DNA of 64,000 nt from Oscillospiraceae bacterium (GCA_017482385.1 JAFUNI010000021.1:1-64000); one strand, 5' to 3'; positions 31,907-41,625 are shown, counted from the first letter of the stretch. Translations and numbers: made by a program. The notes: generated from the letters alone by a model not told the origin.

Positions 31907-32882
31907 ATTGCAATTTGCTTCTTCTGCGGCGGCGTTGGGCGCCGGAGGGTCTTTTTACTTCCGGGTCTGCCTTTTCTGAGCGCCTTGCGTAGGCCTCGGC
32001 GGCCTCGGAGGTAGCTTCATAGGTGAGCCGGCTCACCCGCACCTTTCCGTCGGGCTGGTCGGACAGGCGAATGCGAATGAGGAATTTGCCATGCTCCGGA
32101 CATTCTGCCAAATCCATATACCGCCGGCCGGGCTGGGCAAACCACCGTGTGCCGGTCATTTGCTTTCCGCAGGTGGGGCATTTGTTTTCCGGGCCGTCCA
32201 TAGCGGTGAGGGCGGCCTGCTTGTCCGCATAGTCATAGAACACCTTGCGGCCGATACAGCCGGGAAGCTCTGCTCCGTGGAAGCCATTTTCGTGGCTCTT
32301 CACCGCCTGTCCGTACTCCATAACGCCCCGGATAAGGTCCAGCTTGGCGCAAATAAGGGCGGTATGATAGGCATCGCCCAAGGCATCGTGAGCAGGCCGG
32401 GTGGCCTCGATGCCAAAAATTTCCATAGCGGTCTTCAGCGCCTTTTGGGAAGACGAGCCGTCGGTCTGAGCATTGAAGATCATTTGGGCATTGTACCAGC
32501 GATTCACCCAGCTTTCGTCGATGCCGTAAAGCCGGAGATTCTCCCGCAAAATGGTGATATCGTCAAAGCCCCAGGTGAGGAAGATCACATCCTCCCCGCA
32601 CCAGGCGCGGAACTTCGCCATCGCCTCCCCCATGGGAACGCCTTCGTCCCGGAGCTGGGCTTCTTTAATGCCGGTGAGCTTGCTGACCCGGCGGTTTAAG
32701 CGGCGGTAGAATTTGGGCTTAACAAGCACTTGAAATTCGTCGCCAACCTGTTGATCCTCCGTGATCCGCACCGCGCCGATCTGAATGATCTCGCCCCGGA
32801 TCTGCACCGGCAGCACCTTCTTGGCAGAGGGCGAACCGGGCCAGGGTTGATTCCATTCCATATCCAAAACGATGTAATTCAT
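31905..32882 (-). CDS. DEDDh 3'-5' exonuclease with zinc-ribbon tail
   Basis: A 325-residue protein. Residues 1-180 are an RNase T/DnaQ-type exonuclease: Exo I YIVLDMEWNQP, Exo II FLTWGFDDITIL and Exo III PAHDALGDAYHTA, giving the DEDDh pattern. A C-terminal part has CPTCGKQM plus later Cys and His residues (CPEHGKF) that may bind zinc, then a very basic end (RRRRRSKLQ). KapD-like DNA or RNA turnover is plausible; substrate unknown. Monocistronic. Confidence 0.85.
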   Translation of the reverse strand: MNYIVLDMEWNQPWPGSPSAKKVLPVQIRGEIIQIGAVRITEDQQVGDEFQVLVKPKFYRRLNRRVSKLTGIKEAQLRDEGVPMGEAMAKFRAWCGEDVIFLTWGFDDITILRENLRLYGIDESWVNRWYNAQMIFNAQTDGSSSQKALKTAMEIFGIEATRPAHDALGDAYHTALICAKLDLIRGVMEYGQAVKSHENGFHGAELPGCIGRKVFYDYADKQAALTAMDGPENKCPTCGKQMTGTRWFAQPGRRYMDLAECPEHGKFLIRIRLSDQPDGKVRVSRLTYEATSEAAEAYARRSEKADPEVKRPSGAQRRRRRSKLQ

Positions 32883-32957
32883 CTTTGAAACCTCGTAACA
32901 AAATTCTTCCTATATCATAGCACAGCCCCCAAGGTCTGTAAATAACAATTTTCTCTT

Positions 32958-32988
32958 GTAGGGGAGGCATACTCTATGCCTCCCCTAC
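32958..32988. repeat. Solo GTAGGGG palindrome
   Basis: A single-arm version, GTAGGGGAGGCATA with CTATGCCTCCCCTAC, 31 bases and nearly perfectly palindromic. Confidence 0.8.
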
Positions 32989-33848
32989 AATGACCACTGG
33001 GGGATGTACGCAGTATCCCCGGAGGCGGCCTCCTGGGTGAAGCCCTCCAGGCCGTTTAAGTACATCCAGCTTAAAACTGCATCGTATTCCTCATCGGTAA
33101 TTTTCCGGTCAAAGGGAGCGGGCAAGCCGGGCATGGGGGTGTACTGCCGCATAAGGCTCACCAGCACCTGCCCGGGGGCAAAGGTATCCCCGATCCAATC
33201 CAATACTTTCAGGGAGTTTTCCACATTGCCCGGCAAAATCAGATGCCGGATAATGACACCTTTTTTGATCCTTTCGCCCTCCCATTGGGGTTCGCCCACC
33301 TGATGCACCATCTCTTTGATGGCCCGGCTGGCAACGGCAAAATAGTTTTCCGCGCCGGAAAGCGACCTTGCCAAGGCATCGTCTGCATACTTCATATCCG
33401 GCAGGTAGATATCCACCAGGCCGTCCAATTTGGCGATGGTTTCCGCCTTTTCGTAGCCGCCGCAGTTGTACACCACGGGAACGGGCAATTGGGGGGTCAA
33501 TGCGGGAATAATCGTGGGCAAAAACTGAGTAGGGGTGACCAGATCGATATTCTCTGCCCCTTGGGCGATCAGCTTTTCCATCTCCCGGCGCAGTTCAGCA
33601 GAATCCATGGTTTTGCCCACCGGGGCGGCAGAAATGGCTCTGTTTTGGCAGTAGCTGCACTTTAGCGTACAGCCGCCGAAAAATATGGCGCCGCTGCCAC
33701 CGTTTCCTGCCAAAGCAGGCTCTTCCCACTTGTGGAGCATGGTCTTGGCAACAAGCGCCTCCCCGGGACAGCCGCAAAAGCCCAATTCCCCGGCTGTTCT
33801 GTCTGCCCCACACTCCCGGGGACATAAATTGCAGGTTTTATAATCCAT
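32985..33848 (-). CDS. Radical SAM protein, PflX-like
   Basis: A 287-residue radical SAM enzyme. An N-terminal Cys-rich section (CNLCPRECGADR, GFCGCPG) precedes the cluster motif GGCTLKCSYCQN (CxxxCxxC, about residues 59-66), then the barrel (VDIYLPDMKYADD, RHLILPGNVENS). The family (COG1313) is similar to pyruvate formate-lyase activating enzymes, but the target is not known. No glycyl-radical enzyme is adjacent. Its stop overlaps the solo palindrome. Confidence 0.88.
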   Translation of the reverse strand: MDYKTCNLCPRECGADRTAGELGFCGCPGEALVAKTMLHKWEEPALAGNGGSGAIFFGGCTLKCSYCQNRAISAAPVGKTMDSAELRREMEKLIAQGAENIDLVTPTQFLPTIIPALTPQLPVPVVYNCGGYEKAETIAKLDGLVDIYLPDMKYADDALARSLSGAENYFAVASRAIKEMVHQVGEPQWEGERIKKGVIIRHLILPGNVENSLKVLDWIGDTFAPGQVLVSLMRQYTPMPGLPAPFDRKITDEEYDAVLSWMYLNGLEGFTQEAASGDTAYIPQWSL

Positions 33849-33864
33849 AGAACCCTCTTCTTTT

Positions 33865-33946
33865 GTAGGGGAGGGATATTATCCCTCCCGAAATCACCCA
33901 GGTTAATGTTGCATTGTTTGCGGGAGGCATAGTATGCCTCCCCTAC
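33865..33946. repeat. GTAGGGG REP/BIME-like repeat, copy 4 (arms swapped)
   Basis: Here the GGGAGGGATATTATCCCTCC arm comes first and the GCATAGTATGC arm second, the reverse of copies 1 and 3. It fills the divergent spacer 33849-34057. Confidence 0.85.
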
Positions 33947-34057
33947 GATTTGATTTTATCACGAATGTGCATAAAATGCCACCTTTACAAAAATTTTATT
34001 TGCCATTGGGGAGAATTTGGCGTAGTATATAGGAGATGACAACACGGAGGTGACATC

Positions 34058-35035
34058 ATGACTTTACAATTCGATGACCTGCGCCAAAGAGGGAATCGGT
34101 GCTTGGATTTTGCCGCCTATTCTCCCCGGCGTTTGGTGCTGATCCATACTGCTGTATCCTTGGGCGCGTCCTTGGTTGTGGGACTGCTCAACCTGCTGTT
34201 TTCCCAAATGATCGCCACTACCGGCGGCCTTGGGGGTATGGGAATGCGTTCTATGCTGCAGACCGCCCAAACAACGCTGGAGTTAGCCGTGACCCTTGCG
34301 CTGCCTTTCTGGAACATCAGCCTGTCCCGGGCGGCACTGTGCTGGGCAAGGGGTGAATTGGCAGAGCCGCCCACCCTTTTGGAGGGCTTCCGGCGTTTCC
34401 GCAGCGTGCTGGGTGTCAAGCTGCTCACCGGATTTATCTTCCTTGGTCTGTGTATGGCGGTTTCTTATATTGGCTCTATGCTGTTCCTGTTTACCCCCTT
34501 TGCAGGCGGACTTATAGAAGCGATGGATCCCATTATGCAGAACTCCGGTGTCCTTGACCCCGAGCTGCTGCTGAGCGACGAAGTGATGGCCCAGATCAGC
34601 TCCGCTGCCGTGCCGCTGATGATCTTCTTAGCTGTCCTGTTTGCCGTTTTGGCGATTCCTGTATGGTACCGGATCCGGTTTGCGGATTTTGCCGTGATGG
34701 ACGGTGGCCGCGCTGCATCCTCTCTGCTTGAAAGCTTCCGCATCACCAAGAAAAAGGCTTTGGAAGTTTTCAAAATCGACCTGCATTTCTGGTGGTTCTA
34801 CCTGTTGCAGCTGCTCACTGTGGTGCTGTGCTACGGTGACACGATTTTGGCTGCCCTGGGGGTTCAGCTGCCCATCTCCCCGGAAGTTTCCTATGTGCTG
34901 TTTTTTGCCGTGGGCATTGTAGCCCAGGGACTGCTTCTTTGGTGGTACCAGGCCCGGGTGTCCGTAACCTACGCGCTGGCCTATGAACAACTCACCGCCG
35001 ACACCGCTGCGGTTTGCAGTCAAACTGTGCAATAA
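34058..35035 (+). CDS. DUF975-like polytopic membrane protein
   Basis: A 325-residue protein with about six membrane helices, a cytosolic N-terminus (DLRQRGNRCLDFAAYSPRR), and a middle segment with conserved-looking LLESFRITKKKALEVFKIDL between helices. The pattern resembles DUF975-type integral membrane proteins of Firmicutes. GGAGG precedes the ATG. No function can be given. It is monocistronic, followed by gap with its own promoter. Confidence 0.65.
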   Translation: MTLQFDDLRQRGNRCLDFAAYSPRRLVLIHTAVSLGASLVVGLLNLLFSQMIATTGGLGGMGMRSMLQTAQTTLELAVTLALPFWNISLSRAALCWARGELAEPPTLLEGFRRFRSVLGVKLLTGFIFLGLCMAVSYIGSMLFLFTPFAGGLIEAMDPIMQNSGVLDPELLLSDEVMAQISSAAVPLMIFLAVLFAVLAIPVWYRIRFADFAVMDGGRAASSLLESFRITKKKALEVFKIDLHFWWFYLLQLLTVVLCYGDTILAALGVQLPISPEVSYVLFFAVGIVAQGLLLWWYQARVSVTYALAYEQLTADTAAVCSQTVQ

Positions 35036-35121
35036 TGCAAAAACTTGCAGGTTTTCCTGCGTTTTGTGCTCTGTGTCCAAAGATCAGCGGAAAAAATTGT
35101 GTATTTTTACAATTTAGATAC

Positions 35122-35150
35122 TTTACAACAGGTTTTTGGTATTGTATAAT
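35122..35150 (+). promoter_or_regulatory. Promoter of gap
   Basis: TTTACA (35122-35127) and TATAAT (35145-35150) with a 17-base spacer. Confidence 0.75.
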
Positions 35151-35225
35151 GTTAAGGACTGGGGTTTATCCCCGCAAAAAGTACATTTTGCTGCATAAGC
35201 AGCACGAAAATTGGAGGAAAATAAA

Positions 35226-36248
35226 ATGTCTGTAAAAGTTGCTATTAACGGTTTCGGTCGTATCGGCCGTCTGGCTTTCCGTCAGATGTTCGGCGCTGAG
35301 GGCTTCGAGGTTGTCGCTATCAACGACCTGACCTCTCCCAAGATGCTGGCTCACCTGCTGAAGTACGACTCCACTCAGGGTGCTTACGCTAAGCCCTTCG
35401 GCGCTCACACTGTTGAGGCCGGCGAGGACAACATCGTTGTTGACGGCAAGAAGATCACCATCTACGCTAAGGCTAATGCTGCTGAGCTGCCCTGGGGCGA
35501 GCTGGACGTAGACGTCGTTCTGGAGTGCACCGGTTTCTATACTTCCAAGGAGAAGGCTCAGGCTCACATCACTGCCGGCGCTAAGAAGGTTGTTATCTCC
35601 GCTCCCGCCGGTAACGATCTGCCCACCATCGTTTACAACGTTAACCACGAGACCCTGACCAAGGAAGACAACATCATCTCCGCTGCTTCCTGCACCACCA
35701 ACTGCCTGGCTCCCATGGCTAAGGCTCTGAACGACCTGGCTCCCATCGAGTCCGGCATTATGTGCACCATCCACGCTTACACCGGCGACCAGATGATCCT
35801 GGACGGTCCTCAGAGAAAGGGCGACCTGCGCCGCTCCCGCGCCGGTGCTATCAACATCGTTCCCAACTCCACCGGTGCTGCTAAGGCTATCGGCCTGGTT
35901 ATCCCCGAGCTGAACGGCAAGCTGATCGGCGCTGCACAGCGTATCCCCACTCCCACCGGTTCTACCACCATCCTGAACGCTGTTGTTGCTAAGGAAGTTA
36001 CCAAGGAAGAGATCAACGCTGCCATGAAGGCTGCTACCACCGAGTCCTACGGCTACACCGAGGACGAGATCGTTTCCTCCGATATCGTCGGCATGACCTT
36101 CGGTTCTCTGTTCGACGCTACCCAGACCATGGTCAACAAGCTGCCCGGCGGCATGACCCAGGTTCAGGTTGTTTCCTGGTACGACAACGAGAACTCCTAC
36201 GTTTCTCAGATGGTCCGTACCATCAAGCACTTCTCCACCCTGCTGTAA
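35226..36248 (+). CDS. gap: Glyceraldehyde-3-phosphate dehydrogenase, type I
   Basis: NAD-dependent glycolytic enzyme, phosphorylating GAP to 1,3-bisphosphoglycerate. The 340-residue protein has [13 protein letters not shown], the catalytic Cys in [19 protein letters not shown] (catalytic His) and the C-terminal [15 protein letters not shown]. Very strong codon bias (GCT, GTT, GGC, AAG) indicates high expression. ATG 35226 has TTGGAGGA upstream. No pgk or tpi follows; it is a single-gene unit. Confidence 0.98.
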   Translation: MSVKVAINGFGRIGRLAFRQMFGAEGFEVVAINDLTSPKMLAHLLKYDSTQGAYAKPFGAHTVEAGEDNIVVDGKKITIYAKANAAELPWGELDVDVVLECTGFYTSKEKAQAHITAGAKKVVISAPAGNDLPTIVYNVNHETLTKEDNIISAASCTTNCLAPMAKALNDLAPIESGIMCTIHAYTGDQMILDGPQRKGDLRRSRAGAINIVPNSTGAAKAIGLVIPELNGKLIGAAQRIPTPTGSTTILNAVVAKEVTKEEINAAMKAATTESYGYTEDEIVSSDIVGMTFGSLFDATQTMVNKLPGGMTQVQVVSWYDNENSYVSQMVRTIKHFSTLL

Positions 36249-36270
36249 TTCTTACAGAATATAAATTTAA

Positions 36271-36300
36271 GCGTCCGGCCAATCGGCCGGGCGCTTTTTT
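36271..36300 (+). terminator. Terminator of gap
   Basis: A 10-bp GC-rich stem GCGTCCGGCC/GGCCGGGCGC (one G-T pair) followed by six T residues. Confidence 0.93.
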
Positions 36301-36305
36301 ATGCG

Positions 36306-36339
36306 CAAAATAAAGCGGTCTGTTTTCACAGACCGCTTT
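36306..36339 (-). terminator. Terminator of metG
   Basis: An 11-bp stem AAAGCGGTCTG/CAGACCGCTTT with a 6-base loop, then TATTTTGC on the minus strand. Confidence 0.85.
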
Positions 36340-36344
36340 AATTA

Positions 36345-38291
36345 TCAGCAGAGCTTTGCGCCGGCGGGGATGGCATCGTCTACCATCAGCAGGTGCAGCT
36401 TTTCCTCGCCCTTCTCGGTGTGGACGGCGGAGATCAGCATACCGCAGGACTCCTTACCCATCATCTTCCGGGGAGGCAGATTGGTGATGGCAACCAAAGT
36501 CTTGCCGATCAGCTCCTCGGGCTTGTAGAACTTGGCAATGCCGGAGAGGATCTGCCGGTCGGTGCCGGTGCCGTCGTCCAGGGTGAACTGCAGCAGCTTG
36601 TCGCTCTTCTTCACCGGCTGGCAATCCTTGACCTTCACAGCCCGGAAATCGGACTTGCAGAAGGTGTCAAAATCCACATGCTCGGTGGCATAGGGCTCAA
36701 TTTCAATATCGCTCTTGGGCTTGGACAGTTCCTCGAGAGCCGCCAGCTCCTTCTCCATATCGATGCGGGGGAACAGGGCATCACCGGCAACGGTTGCTAC
36801 CTGCACAGGCAGCACACCGAAGTCCTCCAGGGAGTCCCAGTCCATTCTCACACCGCCCAGCCGCTTGGCAATTTCCTCTGCGGTTGCAGGCATAAAGGGA
36901 GAAAGCAGACCTGCGCAGATACGGACAGTTTCCAGCAGGTTATACAGAACCTTGGCAAGACGGGGGTGGTTACTTTCGTCCTTCGCCAGCACCCAGGGTG
37001 CGTTCTCATCAATATACTTATTGGCACGGGAGATGACCTTGAACACCTCAGCAAGGGCATTCTGGAAGGCGTACTTTTCCATCTGCTCCTCGTACTTATC
37101 ACGCAAAGTGCAGACCATTTCCACCAGTTCCTTATCCATCTCGATGTTGACCTGCTGCTGGGCAGGCAGGCGCTCACCAAAGTACTTCTGGGCCATTGCC
37201 ACAGTACGGGAAACCAGGTTACCCAGGTCGTTTGCCAAATCGGTATTGATGGTGGAGATCAGCAGCTCGTTGCTGAAATTGCCGTCAGAGCCGAAGGGGA
37301 AGGACCGCAGCAGGAAGAACCGCAGGGCATCCACGCCAAAGCGCTGGGCCAGGATATAGGGGTCAACCACATTGCCCTTGGATTTACTCATCTTGCCGCC
37401 GTCCAACAGCAGCCAGCCGTGGCCGTAAACCTTCTTGGGCAGGGGCAGACCCAGGCTCATGAGCATTGCGGGCCAAATGATAGCATGGAAACGGACGATC
37501 TCCTTGCCCACGAAGTGCACATCGGCAGGCCAGAAGTCCTCCAGGCCCTCCTTGGCATCGTTGCAGAAGCCCAGGGCGGTCATATAGTTAAACAGGGCAT
37601 CGATCCAAACATAGACAACGTGGCCCTCGTCGAAGTCCACAGGCACGCCCCAGCTAAAGCTGGTACGGGACACGCACAGGTCCTCCAAGCCCGGCTTAAT
37701 GAAGTTGTTCACCATTTCGTGGACACGGCTACGGGGCTCTAAGAAATCGGTGTTTTCCAGCAGATCCTGCACCCGGTCAGCGTACTTAGAAAGCCGGAAG
37801 AAGTATGCCTCTTCCTCCGCATCCTGTACTTCCCGGCCGCAGTCGGGGCATTTGCCGTCCACCAGCTGGCTCTCGGTCCAGAAGCTTTCGCAGGGCTTGC
37901 AGTACTTACCGGTGTACTTGCCCTTGTAAATGTCGCCGTTTTCATACATCTTCTTGAAGATCTTCTGAATGGCGGCAACGTGGTAATCATCGGTGGTGCG
38001 GATGAAACGGTCATTACTGATGTTCATCAGCTTCCACAGGTCCAGCACACCGCCCTCGCCCAAAACGATGTTATCCACATACTCCTGGGGGGTGCAGCCT
38101 GCTTCCTTGGCCTTGTCCTCGATCTTCTGACCGTGCTCATCGGTGCCGGTGAGGAAGCACACATTGTAGCCCTGGAGCCGCTTATAGCGGGCCATAGCAT
38201 CGGTGGCCACGGTGCAGTAGGTGTGGCCAATGTGCAGCTTGGCAGAGGGATAGTAGATAGGTGTGGTAATGTAATAGTTACCCTTAGACAT
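36345..38291 (-). CDS. metG: Methionyl-tRNA synthetase
   Basis: Charges tRNA(Met). The 648-residue class I synthetase has YPSAKLHIGHTY (HIGH motif), the zinc-binding insert CKPCESFWTESQ..CPDCGREV, KMSKSKGN (KMSKS) and a C-terminal EMAP-II-like tRNA-binding domain (about 545-648). ATG 38291 with TTTAGGAGG is preferred; the open frame upstream runs through the T-box leader and is not coding. The T-box links synthesis to uncharged tRNA(Met). Confidence 0.97.
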   Translation of the reverse strand: MSKGNYYITTPIYYPSAKLHIGHTYCTVATDAMARYKRLQGYNVCFLTGTDEHGQKIEDKAKEAGCTPQEYVDNIVLGEGGVLDLWKLMNISNDRFIRTTDDYHVAAIQKIFKKMYENGDIYKGKYTGKYCKPCESFWTESQLVDGKCPDCGREVQDAEEEAYFFRLSKYADRVQDLLENTDFLEPRSRVHEMVNNFIKPGLEDLCVSRTSFSWGVPVDFDEGHVVYVWIDALFNYMTALGFCNDAKEGLEDFWPADVHFVGKEIVRFHAIIWPAMLMSLGLPLPKKVYGHGWLLLDGGKMSKSKGNVVDPYILAQRFGVDALRFFLLRSFPFGSDGNFSNELLISTINTDLANDLGNLVSRTVAMAQKYFGERLPAQQQVNIEMDKELVEMVCTLRDKYEEQMEKYAFQNALAEVFKVISRANKYIDENAPWVLAKDESNHPRLAKVLYNLLETVRICAGLLSPFMPATAEEIAKRLGGVRMDWDSLEDFGVLPVQVATVAGDALFPRIDMEKELAALEELSKPKSDIEIEPYATEHVDFDTFCKSDFRAVKVKDCQPVKKSDKLLQFTLDDGTGTDRQILSGIAKFYKPEELIGKTLVAITNLPPRKMMGKESCGMLISAVHTEKGEEKLHLLMVDDAIPAGAKLC

Positions 38292-38305
38292 AAAAATTCC
38301 TCCTA

Positions 38306-38545
38306 AAAATGAAAATCGCCCTTGCAGAGCAAGGGCGAGAGTTTTACTTCGCGGTACCACCTTGATTCGTGGGGAAATCCCCACCTCAAAACGCAATAAC
38401 GGGCGTACCCGGGTGGGCCTAAATATCGACGCACCGGCTCCCAGACCATGTTCAGCAGCTTCCTCTGTACCCCTTTCCACCAACCGGGGCTCTCTGACCA
38501 GCCTTTGCAGCTTACTCTTCTGTTCGCAGCCTTTTCATATCTTGG
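38306..38545 (-). ncRNA. T-box leader (methionine-specific)
   Basis: The minus-strand leader has the T-box antiterminator sequence TGGTACCGCG (38350-38359), a Stem I with AGTA-type bulge, and a specifier loop containing AACATGGTC with Met codon ATG at 38447-38449. A 10-bp terminator (TCGCCCTTGC/GCAAGGGCGA, 38316-38338) followed by T-runs sits just ahead of the metG ribosome site. Uncharged tRNA(Met) would stabilise the antiterminator and allow expression. Confidence 0.93.
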
Positions 38546-38548
38546 GGT

Positions 38549-38578
38549 ATTATACCCTGTTTTTACCGGTTTTGTCAA
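38549..38578 (-). promoter_or_regulatory. Promoter of metG
   Basis: TTGACA (38573-38578) and TATAAT (38549-38554) on the minus strand, spacer 18. The -35 contains the TGA stop of the DUF1667 gene. Confidence 0.85.
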
Positions 38579-38919
38579 GTTTTATTCTGGGTAGCCACAA
38601 CATTGCTGCCGAACACATCGGAAAGAATCACATCGCCGATGGCAACGGGGAGCTTGGCAACAGCCTTGTTGATAAGCTGCATACATTCGGACATTTTCTC
38701 CTTGGGGATGGGCCGGTCGGTCTTCACGGACACCAGGCCGCCATTTTCGCAGCGGACAGTGGAGGTCACGGTGCGCTGGGGATTTGTGCATTCATTTTTG
38801 GCATATTCTGCGCCCCGGGGGCAGGTATTGCCCTCCACTTTTTCCACTTCCCGGCCATTTAGCTGCACGGTCAGCTGACAGCCCAGAGGGCATACGATAC
38901 AGGTAAGTTTTCTCTCCAT
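38575..38919 (-). CDS. DUF1667 protein of the glycerol-3-phosphate oxidation module
   Basis: A 114-residue protein with four conserved Cys: CIVCPLGCQLTV at residues 8-19 and NTCPRGAEYAKNECTNPQR. DUF1667 proteins occur directly after the glycerol-3-phosphate dehydrogenase and FAD oxidoreductase pair in Clostridia; the Cys pattern suggests metal or cluster binding. One base separates it from the upstream gene's stop, so it is the last gene of a three-gene operon. Its stop lies within the metG -35 box. Confidence 0.88.
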   Translation of the reverse strand: MERKLTCIVCPLGCQLTVQLNGREVEKVEGNTCPRGAEYAKNECTNPQRTVTSTVRCENGGLVSVKTDRPIPKEKMSECMQLINKAVAKLPVAIGDVILSDVFGSNVVATQNKT

Positions 38920-38920
38920 A

Positions 38921-40156
38921 TTACAGCTCCTCCAAAGAAACGGTCAGCGACCCCACATTGTTAAGCAGGTCTTTTTTGATGGTCACAGACTCCATCTCAC
39001 CGGGGGCGACCTTGGGCCGCTTCCGGGATAAAATCACCTTGTCGCCGGCGGTCACATTCACCCGCACATTCTTATAGACATTGCCCACCCGGAAATAGAG
39101 GGTAATGTCCTTCTGCTCCGTGATGACCTGGGGGACAGTATAGCGAACTTTTCCGTCTGTTTTTACGGGGATTTCCACTTTTTTACCGGTGTTTCCCTTA
39201 ATATAAGCCGCGGCAGCCTTGCCGGCGATCTCCGCCTCTTCGGAAACGAAGTCCACCAAATCGTGGACATGGAGCACATTGCCACAGGCGAAAACACCGG
39301 GAATGGAGGTCTGTCGGTCCTGGTCCACCACAGCGCCGTTGGTAATGGGGCTAAGGTCTACCTTTGCCGCCTTGGAAAGCTCATTTTCCGGAATCAAACC
39401 AACAGACAACAGCAGCGTATCACAGGGAATGAACTCCCGGGTCTCGGCGATGGGACGGCGGTTTTCGTCCACCTGGGCGATGGTCACGCCCTCCAGCCGC
39501 TCCTTGCCGTGGATCTGCACCACGGTGTGGCTTAATTTCAGAGGAATGTTAAAATCGTTGAGGCACTGCTCGATATTCCGGGCCAAACCGCCGGAATAGG
39601 GCATCAGCTCGCAAACTGCGTGGACCTTTGCCCCCTCCAGGGTCATACGGCGGGCCATAATCAGGCCAATGTCGCCGCTGCCCAAAATCACAACATTCTT
39701 GCCGGGAAGATATCCCTTCATATTCACAAACTTTTGGGCTGTGCCGGCGCTGAAAATGCCTGCAGGCCGGCTGCCTGCAATGTTCAGCGCACCCTTGGAC
39801 CGCTCCCGGCAGCCCATAGCCAACACGATAGCCTTGGCCTGCAGCTGGAAGATACCCTCTGTCGCATTTGTAGCGGTGATAACTTTATCCTCGGTAATGT
39901 CCAAAACCATGGTGTTGCACTTGGTTTCGATGTTCAATTCCCGAACTTTTTGCTCATATTTCCAGGCATATTCCGGTCCGGTCAGCTCTTCGCCGAACTT
40001 ATGCAGACCAAATCCGTTGTGGATGCACTGCTGCAAAATGCCGCCCAGGCTTTCGTCACGCTCCAGGATCAAAATATCACGAATGCCCTGTTCAAAAGCT
40101 GCAATGGCGGCGCTCATACCGGCAGGACCGCCGCCGATGATAACCAAATCTCTCAT
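38921..40156 (-). CDS. NAD(P)/FAD-dependent oxidoreductase of the glycerol-3-phosphate module
   Basis: A 411-residue flavoprotein with FAD motif DLVIIGGGPAGMSAA at the N-terminus, a second Rossmann motif KNVVILGSGDIGLIMARRM (about 155-173) for NAD(P)H, and the TSIPGVFACGNVLHVHD segment. It likely passes electrons between the GlpA-like dehydrogenase and a carrier, taking the place of GlpB. Its ATG overlaps the preceding stop (ATGA). The upstream extension of 18 codons lies in that gene and is discarded. Confidence 0.9.
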   Translation of the reverse strand: MRDLVIIGGGPAGMSAAIAAFEQGIRDILILERDESLGGILQQCIHNGFGLHKFGEELTGPEYAWKYEQKVRELNIETKCNTMVLDITEDKVITATNATEGIFQLQAKAIVLAMGCRERSKGALNIAGSRPAGIFSAGTAQKFVNMKGYLPGKNVVILGSGDIGLIMARRMTLEGAKVHAVCELMPYSGGLARNIEQCLNDFNIPLKLSHTVVQIHGKERLEGVTIAQVDENRRPIAETREFIPCDTLLLSVGLIPENELSKAAKVDLSPITNGAVVDQDRQTSIPGVFACGNVLHVHDLVDFVSEEAEIAGKAAAAYIKGNTGKKVEIPVKTDGKVRYTVPQVITEQKDITLYFRVGNVYKNVRVNVTAGDKVILSRKRPKVAPGEMESVTIKKDLLNNVGSLTVSLEEL

Positions 40157-41589
40157 TGGGCCATTCCTCCCTTGGTTTTTTCCACATTGATCACAGACTT
40201 GCCGCCGCATTTTGTCACATCCTCGTAGGCAATGCCCAGTTCCTTTGCCAAAAGCTCGGTGACATAGGGCATACAGAAGCCGCCCTGACAGCGACCCATT
40301 TGGGCGCGGGTGCGGCGCTTGACGCCGTCTAAGTCGGTTGCGCCGGGATTTCTGCGAATGGCATCCAAAATCTCACCCTCGGTGACACCCTCGCAGCGGC
40401 AGATGATCCTGCCGTAGGCGGGATTGGCCTTAATCATAGCGTTCTTCTCTTCCAAAGATGCATCCCGGAAGTGGTGAGAAGATACTCTTGTAGCCACATA
40501 ATTGGGGTTTTCTGCCAAATCAAGGCCTTGCTCCCGGAGCATTCCGGCAATGTACCTGGCGATGGCAGGAGAGGCAGACAGGCCGGGGGATTCAATGCCT
40601 GCCGCATTCACAAAGCCCTGTTCCGGGGAGGTGATGATGAAGTCGCCGGTGTTGCCGGCAGCACGCAGACCGCAGAAAGAGGTAATGGCTTTGCCCGCAG
40701 GCAGGTTTTCCACATATTCTTTGGCCTTGCCCAAGATCTCGGCAAAGCCCTCCGCTGTGGTGTCCTTGTCTTCCTTGTCTTCTTTGTCCACAGAGGTAGG
40801 ACCTAACAGCAAATTGCCGTCCACAGTGGGGCTGACCAAAATGCCCTTGCCCATCTTGGTGGGGGTGCGGAAAATGGTATTGCGCACCACGCCGCCGCAC
40901 TCCTTGTCCAGCAGTATGTACTCGCCCTTCCGGGGGTGGACGGAAATGCTGTGGTCGCCGATCATTTTTGCAATGGTATCAGAATAAAGACCGGCGCAGT
41001 TCACCACGCACCGGGTCTGCACCCGGCTATTTTCGGAACAGATCTCATAGCCGCCGGGAATCTTTTCAATAGAGCATACGGCAAAATTCCGCTTTAGCTC
41101 CGCGCCGTTGTCCATTGCGTTGCCCAAAGCGGCAATGGTCAGGTCATAGGGGCAGACGATGCCGCCGGTGGGAGCATAGAGGGCGCAGGTCACATTCTTT
41201 CCAATGTTGGGCTCCAAAGCCCGCACGCCCGCCTGGTCCAAAAACTCCACTTCCACGCCGTTGGCCTTGCCTTTTTCCAACAGTTTCTCGATGCCTTTCC
41301 GGTCTTCCTCGTCAAAGCCGATGACCAAAGAGCCGTTGCGCTTGTACTTCACGCCCAGCGCCTTGCAGACATCCTCCATCATAGCCGCGCCTTCCACATT
41401 CAGCCGGGCCTTCAAAGAGCCGGGGGTAGCATCATAGCCTGCGTGGACGATGCCGGAATTTGCCCGGCTGGCGCCCATGGCCACATCGTTTTCCTTTTCC
41501 AAAACAATGATTTTCAGCTGGTACTTGGCCAGTTCCCGGGCTACCATTGCGCCCACCACACCGGCACCGATAATCGCTACATCAAACAT
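40153..41589 (-). CDS. glpA: FAD-dependent glycerol-3-phosphate dehydrogenase, GlpA-like
   Basis: Oxidises glycerol 3-phosphate to dihydroxyacetone phosphate. The 478-residue protein has the FAD motif DVAIIGAGVVGAMVAREL, the substrate-region SRANSGIVHAGYD, and the FCGLRAAGNTGDFI segment; residues 395-455 form a BFD-like [2Fe-2S] domain (CRCEGVTEGEI, GRCQGGFCMP). ATG 41589 has AAGGAGA upstream; a 32-codon extension covers the promoter. First gene of the three-gene operon, divergent from a DeoR regulator. No glycerol kinase is nearby. Symbol by similarity. Confidence 0.88.
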   Translation of the reverse strand: MFDVAIIGAGVVGAMVARELAKYQLKIIVLEKENDVAMGASRANSGIVHAGYDATPGSLKARLNVEGAAMMEDVCKALGVKYKRNGSLVIGFDEEDRKGIEKLLEKGKANGVEVEFLDQAGVRALEPNIGKNVTCALYAPTGGIVCPYDLTIAALGNAMDNGAELKRNFAVCSIEKIPGGYEICSENSRVQTRCVVNCAGLYSDTIAKMIGDHSISVHPRKGEYILLDKECGGVVRNTIFRTPTKMGKGILVSPTVDGNLLLGPTSVDKEDKEDKDTTAEGFAEILGKAKEYVENLPAGKAITSFCGLRAAGNTGDFIITSPEQGFVNAAGIESPGLSASPAIARYIAGMLREQGLDLAENPNYVATRVSSHHFRDASLEEKNAMIKANPAYGRIICRCEGVTEGEILDAIRRNPGATDLDGVKRRTRAQMGRCQGGFCMPYVTELLAKELGIAYEDVTKCGGKSVINVEKTKGGMAQ

Positions 41590-41625
41590 ATTGCCATCTC
41601 CTTGACAAAGTATATTCTGATACTT

